64,000 nucleotides of DNA from Bacillus sp. AFS006103 (GTDB lineage Bacteria; Bacillota; Bacilli; Bacillales; Cytobacillaceae): positions 71,937 to 135,936 of the forward strand of contig NTXX01000078.1 of NCBI GenBank assembly GCA_002559145.1. Direction: 5' to 3'. Positions 62,706-64,000 of this stretch are shown here, one piece after another. Under the pieces are notes generated by a model that was not told where the DNA came from, did not search any database, and saw only the letters and a list, made by a program, of their open reading frames with translations. The stretch's first letter is position 1. The number at the start of each line of letters is the position of its first letter. The position numbers and the translations under genes were made by a program.

Positions 62706-63938
62706 ATGAGTGAATTTCAAAAAAAACTTGAAAAATATGCTGAACTTGCCGTTAAGGTCGGCGTAAATGTTCAAAAAGGCCAAACATTAGTTGTGAACAC
62801 CACCCTAGATGCTGCAGAATTTGTTCGTCTGATTGTTAAAAAGGCATACGAAACTGGTGCACAAAATGTCATCGTCAACTGGAACGACGATACTGTTACG
62901 AAAACAAAATATGATTTAGCTCCAGACGATGCTTTCCTTGAGTACCCTGTTTGGCGTGCCAAAGAAATGGAAGATTTAGCAGATCAAGGTGCTGCCTTTA
63001 TGTCGGTTATTTCGACTAGTCCTGATTTACTGAAAGGTGTGAATCCGGAACGAATCGCCAATTTCAATAAAGCTGCCGGGAAAGCACTTGCTAATTATCG
63101 AAAGGCAGCCCAATCTGATAAGGTGAGCTGGACTGTTATTGCTGCTGCTGCGCCGGCATGGGCTGCTAAAGTCTTCCCGGATGAGCCTGCAGAAAACCAA
63201 GTGAACAAGCTGTGGGATGCCATTTTCAAAGCTGTCCGTGCAAACCTTGATAACCCTGTTGAGGCATGGAAAAAACATGATGAAACCCTTCATGAAAAGG
63301 TTCATTATTTAAATGAAAAAAGATACCAAAAGCTTCATTACACAGCGCCTGGTACAGACTTAACGATTGAACTTCCCGATAAACATATTTGGGTCGGGGC
63401 GGGCAGTGTGAATGAAAAAGGCATTGAATTTATGGCCAACATGCCGACAGAAGAAGTATTCACTGTTCCTTTACGAACAGGTGTGAATGGCACAGTTGCC
63501 AGCACAAAGCCATTGAGCTATGGCGGTAACATCATTGACCGTTTTTCAATTACGTTTGAAAATGGAAGAATTGTTGGCGTGAAAGCAGAAGAAGGCGAAG
63601 AAATTCTGAAGCGTCTGGTCGATACAGATGAAGGATCGCATTATCTTGGTGAAGTGGCACTTGTACCAGTTAACTCACCTATTTCCCAATCAAATGTGCT
63701 TTTCTTTAATACATTATTTGACGAAAATGCATCCAATCATTTGGCAATCGGCAGTGCCTATGCTTTCTGCATTGAAGGCGGCAAGAAAATGTCATCTGAA
63801 GAATTGAAAGAGAACGGATTGAACGAAAGTATTACCCACGTTGACTTTATGATTGGTTCTACTGAAATGGACATCGAAGGAATTACTGCCGATGGACAAA
63901 CAGAACCTGTATTCAGAGGCGGTAACTGGGCTTTCTAA
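62706..63938 (+). CDS. ampS: Aminopeptidase of the M29 family
   Basis: Cytoplasmic metallo-aminopeptidase, 410 residues, matching AmpS/PepS over the full length. The N-terminal domain has KYAELAVKVGVNVQKGQTLVV and the C-terminal metal domain has HIWVGAGSVNEKG, MPTEEVFTVPLRTGVNG, ITFENGRIV and THVDFMIGS with the Glu, His and Asp ligands. Releases N-terminal residues from peptides. Ribosome site AAAGGAG before the ATG. Confidence 0.92.
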   Translation: MSEFQKKLEKYAELAVKVGVNVQKGQTLVVNTTLDAAEFVRLIVKKAYETGAQNVIVNWNDDTVTKTKYDLAPDDAFLEYPVWRAKEMEDLADQGAAFMSVISTSPDLLKGVNPERIANFNKAAGKALANYRKAAQSDKVSWTVIAAAAPAWAAKVFPDEPAENQVNKLWDAIFKAVRANLDNPVEAWKKHDETLHEKVHYLNEKRYQKLHYTAPGTDLTIELPDKHIWVGAGSVNEKGIEFMANMPTEEVFTVPLRTGVNGTVASTKPLSYGGNIIDRFSITFENGRIVGVKAEEGEEILKRLVDTDEGSHYLGEVALVPVNSPISQSNVLFFNTLFDENASNHLAIGSAYAFCIEGGKKMSSEELKENGLNESITHVDFMIGSTEMDIEGITADGQTEPVFRGGNWAF

Positions 63939-63949
63939 TGTAAGAACAA

Positions 63950-64000
63950 AAGGCGCAAGCGCCCGTTCAGCGGCGTATGGCCTGGAGCGCTCCAACTGAG
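63950..64000. repeat. GGCGCAAGCGCC repeat element (cut by window end)
   Basis: AAAGGCGCAAGCGCCCGTTCAGCGG follows ampS directly. The same GGCGCAAGCGCC element follows genes in several Bacillaceae. GC-rich against its surroundings. Confidence 0.5.

Overview
The window looks like a chromosome segment of a low-GC Gram-positive endospore former of the Bacillaceae (Bacillus/Neobacillus-like). Evidence: strong GGAGG-type ribosome binding sites, frequent TTG/GTG starts, a sinR homologue with a sinI-like anti-repressor, a guanine riboswitch before an NCS2 purine permease, and a run of genes matching the yfk region of B. subtilis (pdaA, yfkD, chaA/yfkE, yfkF, yfkH-like, yfkI-like, yfkK). No rRNA or tRNA gene and no CRISPR array was seen.

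Left core (1-15.2 kb): end of a GH3 glycosidase gene, a VOC protein, a large UvrA-like double ATPase, DUF4256, a LysM/VanY peptidase, an FAD oxidoreductase, a tRNA-dihydrouridine synthase, an ABC-F ATPase, the purine permease with its riboswitch, a small membrane protein and a CPBP protease.

Accessory island (about 15.5-40.1 kb), ending at the 3' end of rlmD. It carries a rifampin ADP-ribosyltransferase and a VOC gene, then mostly leftward defence genes: an HNH nuclease coupled to an HNH-ATPase fusion; an RloC/PrrC-like SMC-type ATPase; a broken PD-(D/E)XK gene with two in-frame stops; an McrB(EVE)-McrC-GIY-YIG-PD-(D/E)XK operon; a gene broken by one TGA; a HEPN-type protein; an Avs-like STAND NTPase with an N-terminal nuclease; two small genes before it; a remnant of HsdR; and a large serine recombinase that has lost its middle, with three tiny genes before it. 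Four degenerate copies of an rlmD-like 3' end, each directly followed by its own terminator, lie at 15.5, 17.8, 23.7 and 29.4 kb; the intact rlmD end and terminator are at 40.1 kb. I read this as repeated insertion of mobile modules into the rlmD 3' end.

Right core (40.1-64 kb): rlmD, pdaA, a NERD protein, class I fumarase, small conserved proteins, yfkD, a YitT/YczE-type membrane protein, a candidate orphan ncRNA, chaA, yfkF, zosA, yfkH/I/K-like genes, map, sinR, a sinI-like gene behind a c-di-GMP-I riboswitch, hutH with a terminator in its leader, topB, an MFS gene, two single-helix mini-proteins and ampS.

The points most worth following up are the tandem rlmD-end architecture of the island, the HNH/HNH-ATPase pair in which one HNH seems to lack its histidine, and the c-di-GMP riboswitch on sinI.
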